Shown here: in pieces, positions 8,241 through 18,582 of the stretch
Layout: each line of letters begins with the position of its first letter
Position numbering within the stretch: position 1 is the first letter of the stretch
Translations under genes and position numbers: made by a program
Notes under the pieces: generated by a model
What the model was told of the DNA's origin: nothing
What the model saw: the letters and a program-made list of their open reading frames with translations, nothing else
Databases searched by the model: none
Origin: CALVGQ01 sp031551965
Lineage (GTDB): Bacteria > Bacillota_I > Bacilli_A > Erysipelotrichales > Erysipelotrichaceae
DNA length: 64,000 nucleotides
NCBI GenBank assembly: GCA_031551965.1
Contig: JAVBMW010000028.1
Span: forward strand, 1 to 64,000
Reading direction: 5' to 3'

Positions 8241-9011
8241 TTATTTCATTTGCCCCTTTTTGAATTCGCTGGGTTTAGTATGAGTGTATTTTATAAAATT
8301 TCGATTAAAGCTTCTTACACAGCTATAACCGCATTTTTCTGAGACTTCAGCGATAGAAATATTTTCGCTAATTAATAACTGCTGAGCTTTCAAAATTCTA
8401 TAGCTATTTAATAGATCCATAAAATTAGTGCCAAAAATAGAATTGAAAATCGAGGAAATATAATTATATGCATATCCCATTTGTAAGGCGATTTCCTTTA
8501 ATGTAAGTTCTTCATGATAATGATTTTCAATATATTCAATTAGTTCATTGATAATTGGATATGATCTTTGCTTATGATAGCTAAAGTTACTATCTTTAAT
8601 TTGACAAGATAAAATTTGGTAAAGAACACTTTTGATTGAATAAGGGTCGGCTTGTGCTTTTAATATGCCAATTAGTTTTAATGGTTCTGATAACTCAAAA
8701 ATTGGTTTTTCAGGAAATAGATCTTTATATGTACCATGATAGTCAGGTATAAATGATTGAGAAAAAACACAAAGATAACTATGAGAATAAACAGGTGTTT
8801 TATAGCTATGGACCATTAATGGTGGAATTAAAAAACATTGATGTTTTTTAAGTATATATGTCATTGTATCAACACAGATTTCTATTTCTCCATCAAGACA
8901 AACCATAAATTCATAGCTATTATGGAGATGATAGACAAAATTCAAGTTTATATCATCTTGGTGATATAAATAATTGTCTACATTGGAACGTTCTTTTTCA
9001 TAAATTAGCAT
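8241..9011 (-). CDS. AraC-family regulator next to xylAB
   Basis: 256 residues: an N-terminal cupin-like sensor (about 15-110, with YHLHNSYEFMVCLDGE) and a C-terminal double helix-turn-helix (about 158-252; ELTLKEIALQMGYAYNYISSIF and ISIAEVSEKCGYSCVRSFNR). ATG at 9011 with AAGGAGT upstream. It is divergent from xylA, so it probably activates xylose and arabinoxylan genes. This replaces the ROK-type XylR of many Bacillota; the effector is inferred, not shown. Confidence 0.85.
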   Translation of the reverse strand: MLIYEKERSNVDNYLYHQDDINLNFVYHLHNSYEFMVCLDGEIEICVDTMTYILKKHQCFLIPPLMVHSYKTPVYSHSYLCVFSQSFIPDYHGTYKDLFPEKPIFELSEPLKLIGILKAQADPYSIKSVLYQILSCQIKDSNFSYHKQRSYPIINELIEYIENHYHEELTLKEIALQMGYAYNYISSIFNSIFGTNFMDLLNSYRILKAQQLLISENISIAEVSEKCGYSCVRSFNRNFIKYTHTKPSEFKKGQMK

Positions 9012-9117
9012 ATAAATACTGATTACTCCTTAACTATTGTCTAATATTTTATCATTTATGACTACCGGTTACAAGCGAAGTTTTGGTACATTTATAGTAG
9101 AGGAGAATGATTATATT

Positions 9118-10434
9118 ATGAAAGAAACTTTTGAAGGAATTAACACAATTAAGTATGAAGGACAAAATTCATCAAACCCATTATCATTTAAATTTTATAA
9201 TGCAGATCAAGTGGTATTGGGAAAGAAAATGAGTGAGCATCTACCATTCGCAATGGCTTGGTGGCATAATCTTTGTGCCACAGGAGTCGATATGTTTGGA
9301 AGCGGAGTTGCAGACAAATCATTTGGCTCAACGCCAGGTACAATGGAACATGCAAAAGCAAAAGTGGATGCAGGATTTGAATTTATGCAAAAACTAGGTA
9401 TCAAGTATTTTTGCTTCCATGATGTGGATATCGTACCAGAAGCAGAAGATATCAATGAAACAAATAGAAGGTTAGATGAAATTACAGATTATATTTTAGA
9501 AAAGATGCAAGGAACAGATATTAAATGCTTATGGGGAACTGCAAATATGTTCAGCAATCCAAGATTTGTGAATGGTGCAGGATCAACTAATAGTGTTGAT
9601 GTTTATTGTTTCGCAGCAGCTCAAATCAAAAAAGCATTGGATCTAACTGTAAAACTTGGAGGACGAGGTTATGTCTTTTGGGGTGGTCGTGAAGGATATG
9701 AAACGCTTTTAAATACGGATATGAAATTTGAACAGGAAAACATTGCAAATTTAATGCACATGGCAGTTGATTATGGGCGTAGCATTGGTTTTGAAGGAGA
9801 TTTCTATATTGAGCCAAAACCAAAAGAGCCAATGAAACATCAATACGATTTTGATGCAGCAACAGCGATTGGATTTTTAAGACAATATGGATTAGATAAA
9901 GATTTCAAAATGAACATTGAAGCCAATCATGCGACTCTTGCCGGACATACATTTGAACATGATTTACGTGTGTCCGCAATCAATGGAATGCTAGGATCAA
10001 TCGATGTTAACCAAGGTGACTACTTGTTAGGTTGGGATACTGATGAGTTTCCGTGTGACGTATACAGTGCAACGAAATGTATGTTGGAAGTACTGAAAGC
10101 AAGCGGATTAACAGGCGGCTTAAACTTTGATGCAAAAACACGCAGACCATCTTATACATTTGAAGATATGTTTATTGCCTACATTTTAGGAATGGATACA
10201 TTCGCACTGGGATTATTAAAAGCAGCACAACTCATTGAAGATGGAAGAATCGATGATTTTGTAAAAGAAAGATATGCAAGTTTCAATAGTAAACTGGGTC
10301 AAAAAATCAGAAGTGGAAAAGCAACTTTGGAAGAATTGGCAAAGGTGGCCTCTGAAATGAAAGCTCCTGAATTACCTGGTTCTGGTAAACAAGAATACTT
10401 GGAAAGTGTATTCAATTCAGTCTTGTTTAAATAA
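9118..10434 (+). CDS. xylA: Xylose isomerase
   Basis: Converts D-xylose to D-xylulose in the cytoplasm. The 438-residue length fits class II enzymes. Signature stretches include FHDVDIVPE, YVFWGGREGYE, the metal-binding YIEPKPKEP, and NIEANHATLAGHTFEHDL. The frame is open back to a TTG at 9037, but the ATG at 9118 behind AGGAG is the real start judging by family length. One base separates its stop from the xylB start. Divergent from an AraC regulator. Confidence 0.96.
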   Translation: MKETFEGINTIKYEGQNSSNPLSFKFYNADQVVLGKKMSEHLPFAMAWWHNLCATGVDMFGSGVADKSFGSTPGTMEHAKAKVDAGFEFMQKLGIKYFCFHDVDIVPEAEDINETNRRLDEITDYILEKMQGTDIKCLWGTANMFSNPRFVNGAGSTNSVDVYCFAAAQIKKALDLTVKLGGRGYVFWGGREGYETLLNTDMKFEQENIANLMHMAVDYGRSIGFEGDFYIEPKPKEPMKHQYDFDAATAIGFLRQYGLDKDFKMNIEANHATLAGHTFEHDLRVSAINGMLGSIDVNQGDYLLGWDTDEFPCDVYSATKCMLEVLKASGLTGGLNFDAKTRRPSYTFEDMFIAYILGMDTFALGLLKAAQLIEDGRIDDFVKERYASFNSKLGQKIRSGKATLEELAKVASEMKAPELPGSGKQEYLESVFNSVLFK

Positions 10435-10435
10435 T

Positions 10436-11905
10436 ATGAAAGCCTATGTTGGAATCGATCTAGGAACCTCTTCTTGTAAGTTATTGCTTATGATGAAAGA
10501 TGGAACAATCTTGAATACAGTTTCAAAAGAATATCCTGTGTATTATCCACAAAGTGGTTGGTCACAACAAAATCCACAAGATTGGTATGATGCAGTAATT
10601 GCAGGATTAAAAGAATTGATTTGCAGTTTTGATGGGGAAATTGCTGGACTTTCATTTGGAGGACAGATGCATGGCTTAGTTGCCTTGGATAAAGATGATG
10701 AAGTGATCCGACCAGCTATTCTTTGGAATGATGGGCGTACTCAGAAAGAAGTAAACTACTTAAACGAAGTCATCGGTAAAGAGCGTTTATCAAAATACAC
10801 TGCCAACATTGCATTTGCAGGATTCACCGCACCGAAAATTATGTGGTTAAAGGAAAACGAACCAGCAAACTACGATCGTATTACTAAAATCATGTTGCCG
10901 AAGGATTATTTAGTTTATAGACTAACGGGGATCCATGCTACAGATTATAGTGATGCCAGTGGTACACTTCTATTAGATGTTGAAAACAAAAAATGGTCAG
11001 ATGAAATGTGTAAAATTTGCTTTGTTGATGAAAATTGGTTACCTCAGCTTTACGAAAGCTTTGCGGCAGTTGGATATATCAAAAAAGAAATTTTAGATGA
11101 TTTAGGTTTGAAGAATGAAATACTTATTGCAGCGGGTGCTGGAGATAATGCAGCAGCAGCGATTGGAACAGCTACAGTTGAAGATGGCTCATGCAACATT
11201 TCACTTGGAACTAGTGGCACAGTCTTTATTTCACAAGACAATTTTAGTGTAGATTCTAAAAATGGTCTGCACAGTTTCGCTCACGCTTCAGGCAAATACC
11301 ATTTAATGGGATGTATCTTATCAGCTGCTTCCTGCAATCAATGGTGGTTGGAAAATGTTTTGAAAACAGAAAATTATGATGTAGAGTTTAACATAGAAGA
11401 CCAAATTCTTGGTGAAAATGAAGTATATTTTCTACCATATCTTATGGGCGAAAGGTCACCACATAATGACTCCAATGCGAGAGCTTCTTTTGTTGGTATG
11501 CGACCAAATACATCAAGAAATGATATGAATCATGCTATTATGGAAGGTGTTGCGTTTGCTTTACGAGATTGCGTTGAAATCGCAAGAGCTAGTGGTTTAA
11601 AGATTTCCTCTACAAAATTATGTGGAGGAGGTGCTAAAAGTAAACTATGGCAAAAGATCATTGCAAATGTGCTAAACATGAATGTAGTCATATTAGAAAA
11701 TGAACAAGGACCAGCGTTCGGTGCTGCAATCTGTGCCATGGTTGCCTCAAGAGAATACAATGACTTAAAAGAAGCTGTAAGAGTTCTAGTAAAAGAAAAA
11801 GAAACAATTGTTCCGGATGCACAAATCGTTCTAAAATATGAAAAGAAATATCAACATTTTACGAAAATTTACCCATGTTTAAAAGAATTATTTCAAATTC
11901 TTTAG
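10436..11905 (+). CDS. xylB: Xylulokinase (FGGY family)
   Basis: Phosphorylates D-xylulose to D-xylulose 5-phosphate. 489 residues with the ATP-binding GIDLGTSSCK at the N-terminus, the GGQMHGLV motif, WNDGRT, and the C-terminal LCGGGAKSKLWQKI FGGY signature. The start at 10436 directly follows the xylA stop (10432-10434). No good ribosome binding site precedes it, so translation is probably coupled to xylA. Confidence 0.95.
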   Translation: MKAYVGIDLGTSSCKLLLMMKDGTILNTVSKEYPVYYPQSGWSQQNPQDWYDAVIAGLKELICSFDGEIAGLSFGGQMHGLVALDKDDEVIRPAILWNDGRTQKEVNYLNEVIGKERLSKYTANIAFAGFTAPKIMWLKENEPANYDRITKIMLPKDYLVYRLTGIHATDYSDASGTLLLDVENKKWSDEMCKICFVDENWLPQLYESFAAVGYIKKEILDDLGLKNEILIAAGAGDNAAAAIGTATVEDGSCNISLGTSGTVFISQDNFSVDSKNGLHSFAHASGKYHLMGCILSAASCNQWWLENVLKTENYDVEFNIEDQILGENEVYFLPYLMGERSPHNDSNARASFVGMRPNTSRNDMNHAIMEGVAFALRDCVEIARASGLKISSTKLCGGGAKSKLWQKIIANVLNMNVVILENEQGPAFGAAICAMVASREYNDLKEAVRVLVKEKETIVPDAQIVLKYEKKYQHFTKIYPCLKELFQIL

Positions 11906-11959
11906 TGACACAACTCGAAGTTGAGAATTATGTTACAAACAATTAAAAAGGAGATGCTA

Positions 11960-13750
11960 ATGACAAAAAAATATTACTGTAATCCACTGAATGTCGATTA
12001 TAAATATCAATTCAATTTGGATCAGCAAACACAAAGTATTAAAATCGCAAGAGAAGCAGCTGATCCATCGATGATTATGTTCAAAGGTAGATATTACATG
12101 TTTGCCTCAATGAATTTAAGTGTATGGGTAAGTGATGATTTAATCAATTGGACAACACATAGACTACCAGATAATTTACCTTTGTATGATTATGCACCTG
12201 ATGTAAGAGTTATAGGAAATTATGTTTATTTTTCTGCCTCCAAACGAGGTGAAAATTGCAGTTTTTATCGCACAGAAGACGTGATCAATGGACCATATGA
12301 GCAAATAGAAACAAACTTTGATTTTTGGGATCCTAATTTATTTTTGGATGAGGATGAAAGACTCTATTTTTATTGGGGATGCACAAATACTGAGCCTCTT
12401 TGGGGTGTAGAACTTGATAAAAACACAATGTTACCCATTGGTGAAAAAGTGGCATTAATTAAAGGTGATCCATATTCAATTGGATATGAGAGAATTGGTG
12501 AAAATCATACTATCTATCCTAAAAGCGATGAAGAAGTTGAGCAAGCATATCAATACTTCCTTTCATCACAAAACATGCAGGAAAAAGATTTACCTGAAAG
12601 CTATCGTCCTTTAGTTAAGGGAATGTTAAGCAATAAGCCTTATATTGAAGGGGCATGGATGGATAAACATAATGGTGTTTATTATTTGCAGTATGCAGCA
12701 CCAGGTACTCAATACAATGGGTATGGGGATGGAGTATACATCTCAAATAGTCCGCTTGGTCCTTTCAAATTAGCTGCAAACAATCCTTTTTCATATAAAC
12801 CTTCTGGATTTGTACCAGGGGCAGGTCATGGATCAACGATGTTTGATGAATATGGGAATTTGTGGCATGCTTCAACGGCAAGAATTAGCTTAAATCACAA
12901 TTTTGAAAGAAGAGTGGGTTTATGGCCTGCTGGATTTGATGAAGATGGAGAGCTATTCTGCAATCAAAATTATGGAGATTTTCCAAGATACATACCTAAG
13001 GGAAAGTTTGATCCATGGCAAGATCCAGAATGGATGTTACTAAGTTATAAAAAAACAGTAAAAGCATCATCAACATACAACGATAATAAAGTTGAAAATG
13101 TGGTCGATGAAAACATTCAAACTTGGTGGCAGGCTGCCAATACAACAGGATGGATTGAAATCGATTTAGAGAAAGTATGTACTGTCAATGCGATTCAAAT
13201 TAATTTTGCTGATGATAAAATCGATATTGAAGTCCCTGGTAAAATACAAGGGACAACCCAAGCACGCTATATTGAAGATCGTAAATTACAAACAAGATGG
13301 GTGCTAGAAGCATCGAGTGATGGTTCTACATATCACACTGTTTGTGATAAATCATCAGCCGAAACTGATTTACCTCATGATTTAATAGTAGTGGAAGAAG
13401 GTTTCAAAGCTCGCTATTTAAAACTATCGGTTTTAGAAGTTCCTTACAATCAAAAACCATGTATTTCTGGATTTAGAGTGTTTGGAAAATCAGAAGGTGC
13501 ATTACCTGCAAAACCTGAATTTATAGTGACAAGAACCTCTGACTTGGACATGAAGGTTGAAATTACTGGTGATGGGGTTGGCTACAATATTCTTTGGGGA
13601 CACAGAGAAGATAAGCTATATCATAGTTGTCTGACCTTTGATAAAACACAGAATATTGGAGCACTTATTAAAGGACAAAATTATTATGTTAGAGTTGATG
13701 CCTTTAATGAATGTGGTATTACAAAAGGTGAAGTATTAAAAAGCAATTAA
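11960..13750 (+). CDS. GH43 xylosidase/arabinofuranosidase with discoidin-like domain
   Basis: 596-residue enzyme expected to release xylose or arabinose from short (arabino)xylo-oligosaccharides. No signal peptide is visible, so it is probably cytoplasmic. The GH43 five-blade domain covers about 20-340, with ADPSMIMF (catalytic base Asp region), FWDPNLFLDED and EGAW (acid Glu region). A coagulation factor 5/8-type (discoidin) domain follows (about 350-510; SSTYNDNKVENVVDENIQTWW), then a fibronectin-III-like end. Start taken at the ATG at 11960 behind AAGGAG; a TTG at 11921 is less likely. Third gene of the xyl operon. Exact specificity cannot be told. Confidence 0.88.
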   Translation: MTKKYYCNPLNVDYKYQFNLDQQTQSIKIAREAADPSMIMFKGRYYMFASMNLSVWVSDDLINWTTHRLPDNLPLYDYAPDVRVIGNYVYFSASKRGENCSFYRTEDVINGPYEQIETNFDFWDPNLFLDEDERLYFYWGCTNTEPLWGVELDKNTMLPIGEKVALIKGDPYSIGYERIGENHTIYPKSDEEVEQAYQYFLSSQNMQEKDLPESYRPLVKGMLSNKPYIEGAWMDKHNGVYYLQYAAPGTQYNGYGDGVYISNSPLGPFKLAANNPFSYKPSGFVPGAGHGSTMFDEYGNLWHASTARISLNHNFERRVGLWPAGFDEDGELFCNQNYGDFPRYIPKGKFDPWQDPEWMLLSYKKTVKASSTYNDNKVENVVDENIQTWWQAANTTGWIEIDLEKVCTVNAIQINFADDKIDIEVPGKIQGTTQARYIEDRKLQTRWVLEASSDGSTYHTVCDKSSAETDLPHDLIVVEEGFKARYLKLSVLEVPYNQKPCISGFRVFGKSEGALPAKPEFIVTRTSDLDMKVEITGDGVGYNILWGHREDKLYHSCLTFDKTQNIGALIKGQNYYVRVDAFNECGITKGEVLKSN

Positions 13751-13763
13751 TAATAAAATTACA

Positions 13764-13800
13764 GAGCTATCTTAATCAATCGGATAGCTCTTTTATATTT
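13764..13800 (+). terminator. Terminator after xyl operon
   Basis: AGAGCTATC (13764-13772) pairs perfectly with GATAGCTCT (13784-13792), followed by TTTATATTTT. The 3-prime half recurs exactly at 35699-35724 without its partner arm. Confidence 0.85.
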
Positions 13801-13813
13801 TAATGTTTGAAAA

Positions 13814-14701
13814 TTAGATAATAAATGGAGTCTGCTTATATTTTTCTGTCGCAGATACTTTAAGATTTTCTCTATAAACTGCAGGTGAAACTCCAACTAC
13901 TTTTTTGAAGGCAACATAAAAATTTTGGCGACTATTAAAACCACAATGGAAGGCAATGTCAGTTAAAGGTAAAGTTGTATTCTCTATGAACTTAATAGCT
14001 TGAGAAATTCTAAAATTAGTTAATAGTTCCAATAAGGTTTTGCCAGTTTTCTTTTTGATGATCCTTTGAAGATAAACAGAAGTAATAAAACAATGATTGG
14101 CGATATCTTCTGCACTAATATCGTTTGAAAAGTTGTTTTTAATAAAGTCCATTGCCTTGGAAATATAGATGTTGGATTCAGATAAGCTATTATTGTGACA
14201 TCGAACGATTCCAATCAACAGCTCTATGATTAAAGCATTCACACGTAAACTAGATTCAATTTGATAATTGCTGGTAAGTTCACTATGAATAAGCTTAATG
14301 ATTTTATCTACTGAAGCTGTATCATTAAATATCATATTTGAATCTATGATCGAAAACATCGAAGACAATTCCTTTGAATCCTCAATCATTTTATAGACAT
14401 TAAAACTATCATTTTGAGTTGGAGAAAATTCAAGATTCAACATTTTACAAGGTTTAGTTTTATTAATGATCAGTTTGTGCTTGATCAATGAATTGATCAA
14501 AATGAACTGACCTTTTTTTAGTGTATAAGCTTTTTGTTCTTTATCAAAAATCGATATTTCACATTCACCTTGTTCAACATACATGATTTCGGCATTCATA
14601 TGAGTATGAAATTGCATATTAAAAGATTCGTAATTATAAGCATAGAAGTTATTAATTACAAAAGAGTAATTGGTTAAGTTTTTAAATCCAAAGTAGTTCA
14701 T
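13814..14701 (-). CDS. AraC-family regulator next to araBDA
   Basis: 295 residues with an N-terminal cupin-like part (FHTHMNAEIMYVEQGECEISIF, about 30-55) and a C-terminal AraC helix-turn-helix pair (about 190-285; DISAEDIANHCFITSVYLQRIIK and LTDIAFHCGFNSRQNFYVAFK). Divergent from the arabinose operon beginning at 14852, so it is the likely arabinose regulator in place of the GntR-type AraR of Bacillus; no AraR-type operator was noticed in the gap. Confidence 0.84.
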   Translation of the reverse strand: MNYFGFKNLTNYSFVINNFYAYNYESFNMQFHTHMNAEIMYVEQGECEISIFDKEQKAYTLKKGQFILINSLIKHKLIINKTKPCKMLNLEFSPTQNDSFNVYKMIEDSKELSSMFSIIDSNMIFNDTASVDKIIKLIHSELTSNYQIESSLRVNALIIELLIGIVRCHNNSLSESNIYISKAMDFIKNNFSNDISAEDIANHCFITSVYLQRIIKKKTGKTLLELLTNFRISQAIKFIENTTLPLTDIAFHCGFNSRQNFYVAFKKVVGVSPAVYRENLKVSATEKYKQTPFII

Positions 14702-14851
14702 ATCTTAATTATAGAATATTTGTCGAATAAATCAAATTAAAGGGCTTACAAGTTTGAAATTATTACCTAGTAATAAATAAAAGTGTTCAAATGACTACGC
14801 AGAAGAGACGAAAAATAGTTATGATAAAATCAGAATATAGGAGGACTAGTC

Positions 14852-16426
14852 ATGGATTTTAAACTAGAAAACTGCTACTTAGGAATAGAGTTTGGATCAA
14901 CTAATATTAAAACGGTTTTACTTAATGAAGAATACAATGTAGTTGAAACTGGCTCTTATACTTGGGAAAATCAACTCATTAATGGAATATGGACTTATTC
15001 AATGGATGATGCGATTCGAGGGTTACAAAATGCCTACAAAAATTTAAATAACAAAATATTCATTAAACATCAAACACAAATCAAAAAACTAAAAGGAATT
15101 GGAATTTCAGGAATGATGCATGGATATCTGCCTTTTGATAAGGAAGGAAAACAATTGACTGATTTTAGAACTTGGCGTAATACGATGACTGAAGAGGCAA
15201 GTAATGAGTTAAGCCAACTATTTGATTTTCATATTCCACAGCGGTGGAGTATCGCACACTTGTATCAAGCAATTCTAAACAAAGAAAATCATGTGAAGGA
15301 CATTGATCATATCACTACACTGGCAGGTTATATTCACTGGAAGTTAACTGATCAAAAAGTAATGGGAATTGGTGAAGCAAGCGGTATGTTTCCAATTGAT
15401 AGTGAAAAGAATAGCTATGATGAAATGAAGTTGAATCAATTCAATAATTTGATTAAAGATGAAGTTGATTGGAAAATAGAAAAGCTGCTTCCAAAAGTAG
15501 TCCGAGCAGGTGAAATGGCAGGTACTTTAACTGAAACTGGGGCAAGACTTATTGATCCAACCGGAATGCTTGAGGCAGGAATTCCGTTTTGTCCGTGTGA
15601 AGGAGATGCAGGGACTGGCATGGTTGCGACAAACTCGGTGAAGCAAAATACTGGAAATGTTTCAGCTGGAACTAGTGTGTTTGCGATGATTGTACTTAAT
15701 AAACAATTAAGTAAAATGTATGAAGAAATTGACTTGGTAACTACCCCTGATGGAAGTCCTGTCGCAATGGTACACTGTAACAACTGTACATCAGACATCA
15801 ACGATTGGGTTGAAATGTTTTTTGAATACAGTCAAGTAATGAATCAAAATGTGGATATCCAGGATGTTTATACAAAACTTTATTCGCTTGCCTTTCAGGG
15901 TGATCCTAATTGTGGCGGACTTCTTAATTACAATTATTTATCTGGTGAACATATTACCAATATTCAGGAAGGAAGACCTTTGTTTGTAAGACTTCCGGAT
16001 AGTAAATTGAGTTTGGCTAACTTTATGAAAGCTCATATCTTCTCGGCTTTATCCAGTTTAAAAGTAGGATTGGATATTTTTAAGAATGAATATGTTGCCA
16101 TTCAAAGCATTGTAGGACATGGCGGTTTCTTTAAAACCAAAAATGTCGGTCAAAGAGCAATGGCTGCTGCCATAGAAGCACCTGTTGGAGTTATGGAAAC
16201 AGCCGGGGAAGGTGGACCATATGGTATGGCACTTCTTGCAGCTTATATGGATTATAATGAAGTTTCATTAAGCGAGTTTTTGGAAGAAGTGTTCAGTAAA
16301 CAGAATATCAATGTTTTGCAGCCTGATCCGCAGGATGTGGAAGATTTTGATCACTATTACCAAAAGTTTAAAGCAGGTCTTGAAATCGAACTTAAGGCAA
16401 CTCAGTGCTTTAAAATGGAGGAATAG
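14852..16426 (+). CDS. FGGY-type sugar kinase, probable ribulokinase
   Basis: 524 residues with FGGY kinase features: the N-terminal phosphate loop YLGIEFGSTNIK (about 9-20), GISGMMHGY, and a glycine-rich C-terminal ATP-site region (VGHGGFFKT and AGEGGPYGMALLAAY). It is not a classic AraB. It belongs to a divergent FGGY branch often found with araD and araA in Bacillota; position as first gene of this set makes L-ribulose phosphorylation the likely job. ATG behind AGGAGG. Function rests mainly on gene context. Confidence 0.8.
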   Translation: MDFKLENCYLGIEFGSTNIKTVLLNEEYNVVETGSYTWENQLINGIWTYSMDDAIRGLQNAYKNLNNKIFIKHQTQIKKLKGIGISGMMHGYLPFDKEGKQLTDFRTWRNTMTEEASNELSQLFDFHIPQRWSIAHLYQAILNKENHVKDIDHITTLAGYIHWKLTDQKVMGIGEASGMFPIDSEKNSYDEMKLNQFNNLIKDEVDWKIEKLLPKVVRAGEMAGTLTETGARLIDPTGMLEAGIPFCPCEGDAGTGMVATNSVKQNTGNVSAGTSVFAMIVLNKQLSKMYEEIDLVTTPDGSPVAMVHCNNCTSDINDWVEMFFEYSQVMNQNVDIQDVYTKLYSLAFQGDPNCGGLLNYNYLSGEHITNIQEGRPLFVRLPDSKLSLANFMKAHIFSALSSLKVGLDIFKNEYVAIQSIVGHGGFFKTKNVGQRAMAAAIEAPVGVMETAGEGGPYGMALLAAYMDYNEVSLSEFLEEVFSKQNINVLQPDPQDVEDFDHYYQKFKAGLEIELKATQCFKMEE

Positions 16427-16428
16427 AT

Positions 16429-17124
16429 ATGCTTGAACAGTTAAAGGAAAAAGTTTATAAATCGAATCTTGATTTGGTCAAATACGGACTTGTGCTCTTT
16501 ACCTGGGGTAATGTTTCGGCTTTTGATAAAGAAACAGGACTGGTTGTGATCAAGCCCAGTGGTGTTGATTATGAAACAATGAAAGCCAGTGACATGGTTG
16601 TGGTCAATCTCAATGGGAAAAAAATTGAAGGAGAGTATAATCCTTCCAGTGATACACCGACACATATTGAACTGTATAAGGCATATCCGGAACTTGGCGG
16701 GATTACTCATACTCACTCTACTTACGCAACAGCATTCGCTCAAAGCAAGCGGGATATCCCTTTTTATGGAACGACTCATGCTGATTATTTCTATGGAAAT
16801 ATTCCCTGTACCAGAGCGCTTACCAAAGAAGAGGTAGAACAGGATTATGAGAAAAATACTGGACTTGTGATCATTGAAAGGTTTAAAGATCTAAGCCCGA
16901 TGGAAATTCCTGCTGTTGTAGTGGCAAGTCATGGTGTATTCAGTTTTGGAAAAGATGCCGACAATTCTGTATACAACGCAGTAGTCTGTGAACAAGTTGC
17001 CAAAATGGCAAGTATCAGTGAATCCTTGAATCCAAACATCAAAGAAGCAGACAACTATTTATTGGATAAGCACTACAACCGCAAGCATGGTAAAAATGCT
17101 TATTATGGACAAACAAAAAAATAA
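16429..17124 (+). CDS. araD: L-ribulose-5-phosphate 4-epimerase
   Basis: Zinc enzyme of the class II aldolase fold that turns L-ribulose 5-phosphate into D-xylulose 5-phosphate. 231 residues as expected. Key residues are visible: SSDTPTH with D75, zinc ligands H94 and H96 (THTHSTYA) and H168 (SHGV); GNVS and KPSG bind the phosphate. It begins two bases after the kinase stop behind GGAGG. Its product joins that of XylB in the pentose phosphate pathway. Confidence 0.95.
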   Translation: MLEQLKEKVYKSNLDLVKYGLVLFTWGNVSAFDKETGLVVIKPSGVDYETMKASDMVVVNLNGKKIEGEYNPSSDTPTHIELYKAYPELGGITHTHSTYATAFAQSKRDIPFYGTTHADYFYGNIPCTRALTKEEVEQDYEKNTGLVIIERFKDLSPMEIPAVVVASHGVFSFGKDADNSVYNAVVCEQVAKMASISESLNPNIKEADNYLLDKHYNRKHGKNAYYGQTKK

Positions 17125-17139
17125 GGAGAATGAAATCAT

Positions 17140-18537
17140 ATGAAAAAAACAATCTATTTAGTACTAGGAAGCCAGGATTTATACGGTGAAGAAACTCTAA
17201 AACAAGTAGCAGAAGATGGAAAGAAAATTGCAGAATATTTAAATAAGCAAATTGAACAAGCAGAAATTACTTATTATGGAACAATGGAAAACAGCGATCA
17301 GATCACAAATATGGTAAAACGTATTAATTTTGAAGAACAATGCATTGGAATCATGGTATGGTGTCATACTTTCAGTCCAGCAAAAATGTGGATCAATGGT
17401 TTGAAACGTCTGCAAAAACCAATGGCTCATCTGCACACTCAAGCGAATGAAAGATTACCTTATGATGCCATTGATATGGACTTTATGAATCTAAATCAGG
17501 CAGCACACGGTGACCGTGAGTTTGGTCATATCTGTGCAAGACTTGGTTTAAACAATGAGATCATCGTTGGTTATTACAAGGATCCAGCCTTTGTCGAAGA
17601 TTTAAATAGCTGGATCAGTGTAGTCAAAGGTTATGACTTCTCAAATAATCTAAAAGTTGCTCGTTTTGGTGATAACATGCGTGAAGTAGCAGTCACTTGT
17701 GGTGATAAGGTTGCAGCTCAGATGCAGTTTGGCTGGCAGGTCAACACTTTTGCGGTGGGGGATCTGGTACAGGAAATCGCAAAAGTGACAGATAAAGAAG
17801 TAGATAACAAAATGAATGAATATAAGGATAAATACGTATTCAATACGGATAACTTTGACAGTGTTAAGCAGCAGGCTATGTATGAAATCGCAATGGAAAA
17901 ATTCTTTGTCGAAAAAGGAATCGGAGCCTATACCAATACTTTTGAAGATCTTCACGGAATGAGACAACTTCCAGGTCTAGCCTCTCAGCGTTTAATGGAT
18001 AAAGGTTATGGCTTCGGTGCAGAAGGAGACTGGAAGACATCGGCTCTTGGCGCTGTCATGATGAAGATGGCTGAAGGTAAATCTGGGGCCACAGGGTTCA
18101 TGGAAGATTATACCTATGATCTATTATCAGGCAATGAACTTGTTTTAGGAGCACATATGCTGGAAGTGCCGGTATCCTTTTCAGCTAATAAACCAGTAAT
18201 CGAAGTCCATCCACTTGGAATCGGAGGGAAAGAGGATCCAGCTCGTTTAGTGTTTGATGGAATTGAAGGAGAGGGAATCGCAGTATCGCTTGTGGATATG
18301 GGAGATTATTTCAAAATGATCATCGCCAATGTTGAGTTAGTTAAACAACCTGAGCCAATGCCTAATCTGCCAGTAGCCCGTGTTATGTGGAAAATCAAAC
18401 CTGATTTCAAATCAGGAGCTAAGGAATGGATCAGACAAGGAGGAGCACACCATACGGTTGTTTCTACAGCATTAACAGCCAAAGATCTTAAGCAACTCGC
18501 AAATCTTTGGAATATAGAATGTGTTGTGATTGGATAA
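17140..18537 (+). CDS. araA: L-arabinose isomerase
   Basis: Manganese-dependent cytoplasmic enzyme converting L-arabinose to L-ribulose. 465 residues, slightly shorter than E. coli AraA (500). Recognisable stretches are LVLGSQDLYGEE at the N-terminus, MVWCHTFSPAKMWI, the FEDLHGMRQLPGLASQRLM region, GAEGDWK (metal Glu), FMEDYTY (metal Glu) and GAHMLEV (metal His). AAGGAG precedes the ATG. Third gene of kinase-araD-araA. No arabinose transporter gene lies in the operon. Confidence 0.96.
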   Translation: MKKTIYLVLGSQDLYGEETLKQVAEDGKKIAEYLNKQIEQAEITYYGTMENSDQITNMVKRINFEEQCIGIMVWCHTFSPAKMWINGLKRLQKPMAHLHTQANERLPYDAIDMDFMNLNQAAHGDREFGHICARLGLNNEIIVGYYKDPAFVEDLNSWISVVKGYDFSNNLKVARFGDNMREVAVTCGDKVAAQMQFGWQVNTFAVGDLVQEIAKVTDKEVDNKMNEYKDKYVFNTDNFDSVKQQAMYEIAMEKFFVEKGIGAYTNTFEDLHGMRQLPGLASQRLMDKGYGFGAEGDWKTSALGAVMMKMAEGKSGATGFMEDYTYDLLSGNELVLGAHMLEVPVSFSANKPVIEVHPLGIGGKEDPARLVFDGIEGEGIAVSLVDMGDYFKMIIANVELVKQPEPMPNLPVARVMWKIKPDFKSGAKEWIRQGGAHHTVVSTALTAKDLKQLANLWNIECVVIG

Positions 18538-18582
18538 ACTAATTAAGAAGTGTTCTTGCAAGTCAAGTGCACTTTTTTAATC

